From the NCBI RefSeq assembly GCF_037176765.1, contig NC_090023.1, forward strand, positions 48,439,366 through 48,503,365: 64,000 nt of DNA, in the 5' to 3' direction. Made by a program: the position numbers and the translations under genes. Every line of letters begins with the position of its first letter. Position 1 is the stretch's first letter. Positions 63,230-64,000 of the stretch are shown here, in pieces. A model generated the notes under the pieces. It searched no databases. It had not been told where the DNA came from and was given only the letters and a program-made list of their open reading frames with translations. Source of the DNA: Anolis sagrei (Eukaryota > Chordata > Lepidosauria > Squamata > Anolidae).

Positions 63230-64000
63230 AATCATCTGATGCTTGCCAAACCACAACAGTAAGTATTTTACTAGTCCTTGGATACCTCATTTTCTTTGGA
63301 TAGATTACTAAAGAGATAAAAAAGAAGAATTATTCTGAGAATGGAAGTTGGGAGACAGAATGAAATAATGAAACAATCTTTCCCATGCCCGCTCAGAAGT
63401 AAACCCTATGGTGGGCCTTGCTCCCTAGTACAGTTGCTAGACATTTAATTATCTCTAAGGCTTGGTTGATCAAAAACTTGTTTCGGATGTAGGGGGCGCT
63501 GGTGATTTGATTCTAAAGTCACTTCTGAATTTCTCAAAAAAAAAAAAAAGATTCAATACTTTCTAAAACTTCTGAAATTTCATAATCTCTTCATTAATGG
63601 CAGACACGCATGTGCATGATTAAGACCAATCCTGATTAATCTTGCTATGGTGGTAGAACACATGGACCACTGTTAGCTCACCAAATTTCATAACCTATGA
63701 CTTCTCCATGGATTTTTTTTTACAACAAACATTTTTTTAATAATAAAGAAAATCTGTTCCTGGTTTAAAAGTGATATTTCCTGTTTCATTTGGTGGTCTT
63801 TACTTTGAAAGTAGTTGTTCTACTCCAGAAACCTCACTTATCGGGGGTGTGTCCATTTCATGATAAGTGCTGCCGGCTCTGCTTGCCCTCCTGCGACTTG
63901 GAGCGCTTGTGCAGCTGCTCCTTCCAGCCCATCCTGAGGGCGCCTGCCTGCTTCCCTGGCCTCCGGAGCCACACAGGCAGCAACAGGCAGGCCTTCCCCG
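63230..64000. other. Unresolved right edge
   Basis: 63459-63540 begins taaggcttggttgatcaaaa, resembling the left end of the 43197 element. 63860-64000 is GC-rich with several CpGs. A short minus-strand frame there (63931 to 63860, about 24 residues) has no recognisable family, so no gene is called. Confidence 0.3.

Noticed and set aside
1-64000. CRISPR arrays, operons or other prokaryotic systems
   Set aside because: Introns, SINEs, LINEs and CpG-island structure show a vertebrate nuclear genome; no spaced short direct repeats of CRISPR type were seen.

Overview
This is a 64 kb stretch of a vertebrate nuclear genome, most likely from a squamate reptile and probably an iguanian lizard such as Anolis. 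The evidence is the repeat mix read directly from the sequence: RTE-BovB, CR1 and L2 LINEs, an I/Jockey-group LINE, tRNA-derived SINEs of the Anolis and Sauria types, a 5S rRNA-derived SINE, Penelope-like elements, hAT/PIF-type/Tigger-like MITEs and a Ty1/copia element. There are long AT-rich spacers, GT-AG introns and one CpG-rich promoter. The species call is inference.

Two host genes can be read completely. BTLA, an inhibitory receptor of lymphocytes, lies on the minus strand between 35220 and 22015. It has five coding exons (signal peptide, Ig domain, transmembrane, short linker, ITIM/ITSM tail) whose phases join into a 305-residue protein. The homolog of human C3orf38 (DUF4518 family) lies on the plus strand from 47302 to 56986. 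It has three coding exons, a CpG-rich promoter and 318 residues. The two genes are head to head, about 12 kb apart. No functional link between them is suggested. No other host gene was recognised.

Layout: 1-22000 is gene-free and repeat-rich. It includes a young-looking, complete-looking Ty1/copia element (3062-7747) inserted in a BovB LINE, PIF-type and hAT MITEs, and a mosaic CR1. 22015-35220 is BTLA; its introns carry BovB, CR1 split by L2, a perfect 56-bp inverted repeat and several SINEs and MITEs. 35.2-47 kb is intergenic, with a 5S-derived SINE, a possible LTR, an I/Jockey-group LINE, BovB, a 1.85 kb DNA-transposon-like element holding a very GC-rich palindromic array, and a three-level transposon nest. 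47-57 kb is C3orf38; its introns hold a second three-level nest, L2 debris and a Penelope-like fragment with a GIY-YIG domain. 57-64 kb is gene-free with scattered repeats and a GC-rich edge that could not be resolved.

The most unusual observations are the copia element's primer-binding site, which matches the anticodon-arm half of initiator tRNA-Met, the roughly 275-bp-period palindromic GC array inside a TA-flanked element, and the exact 56-bp inverted repeat in BTLA intron 2. No wholly new biological system was demonstrated.
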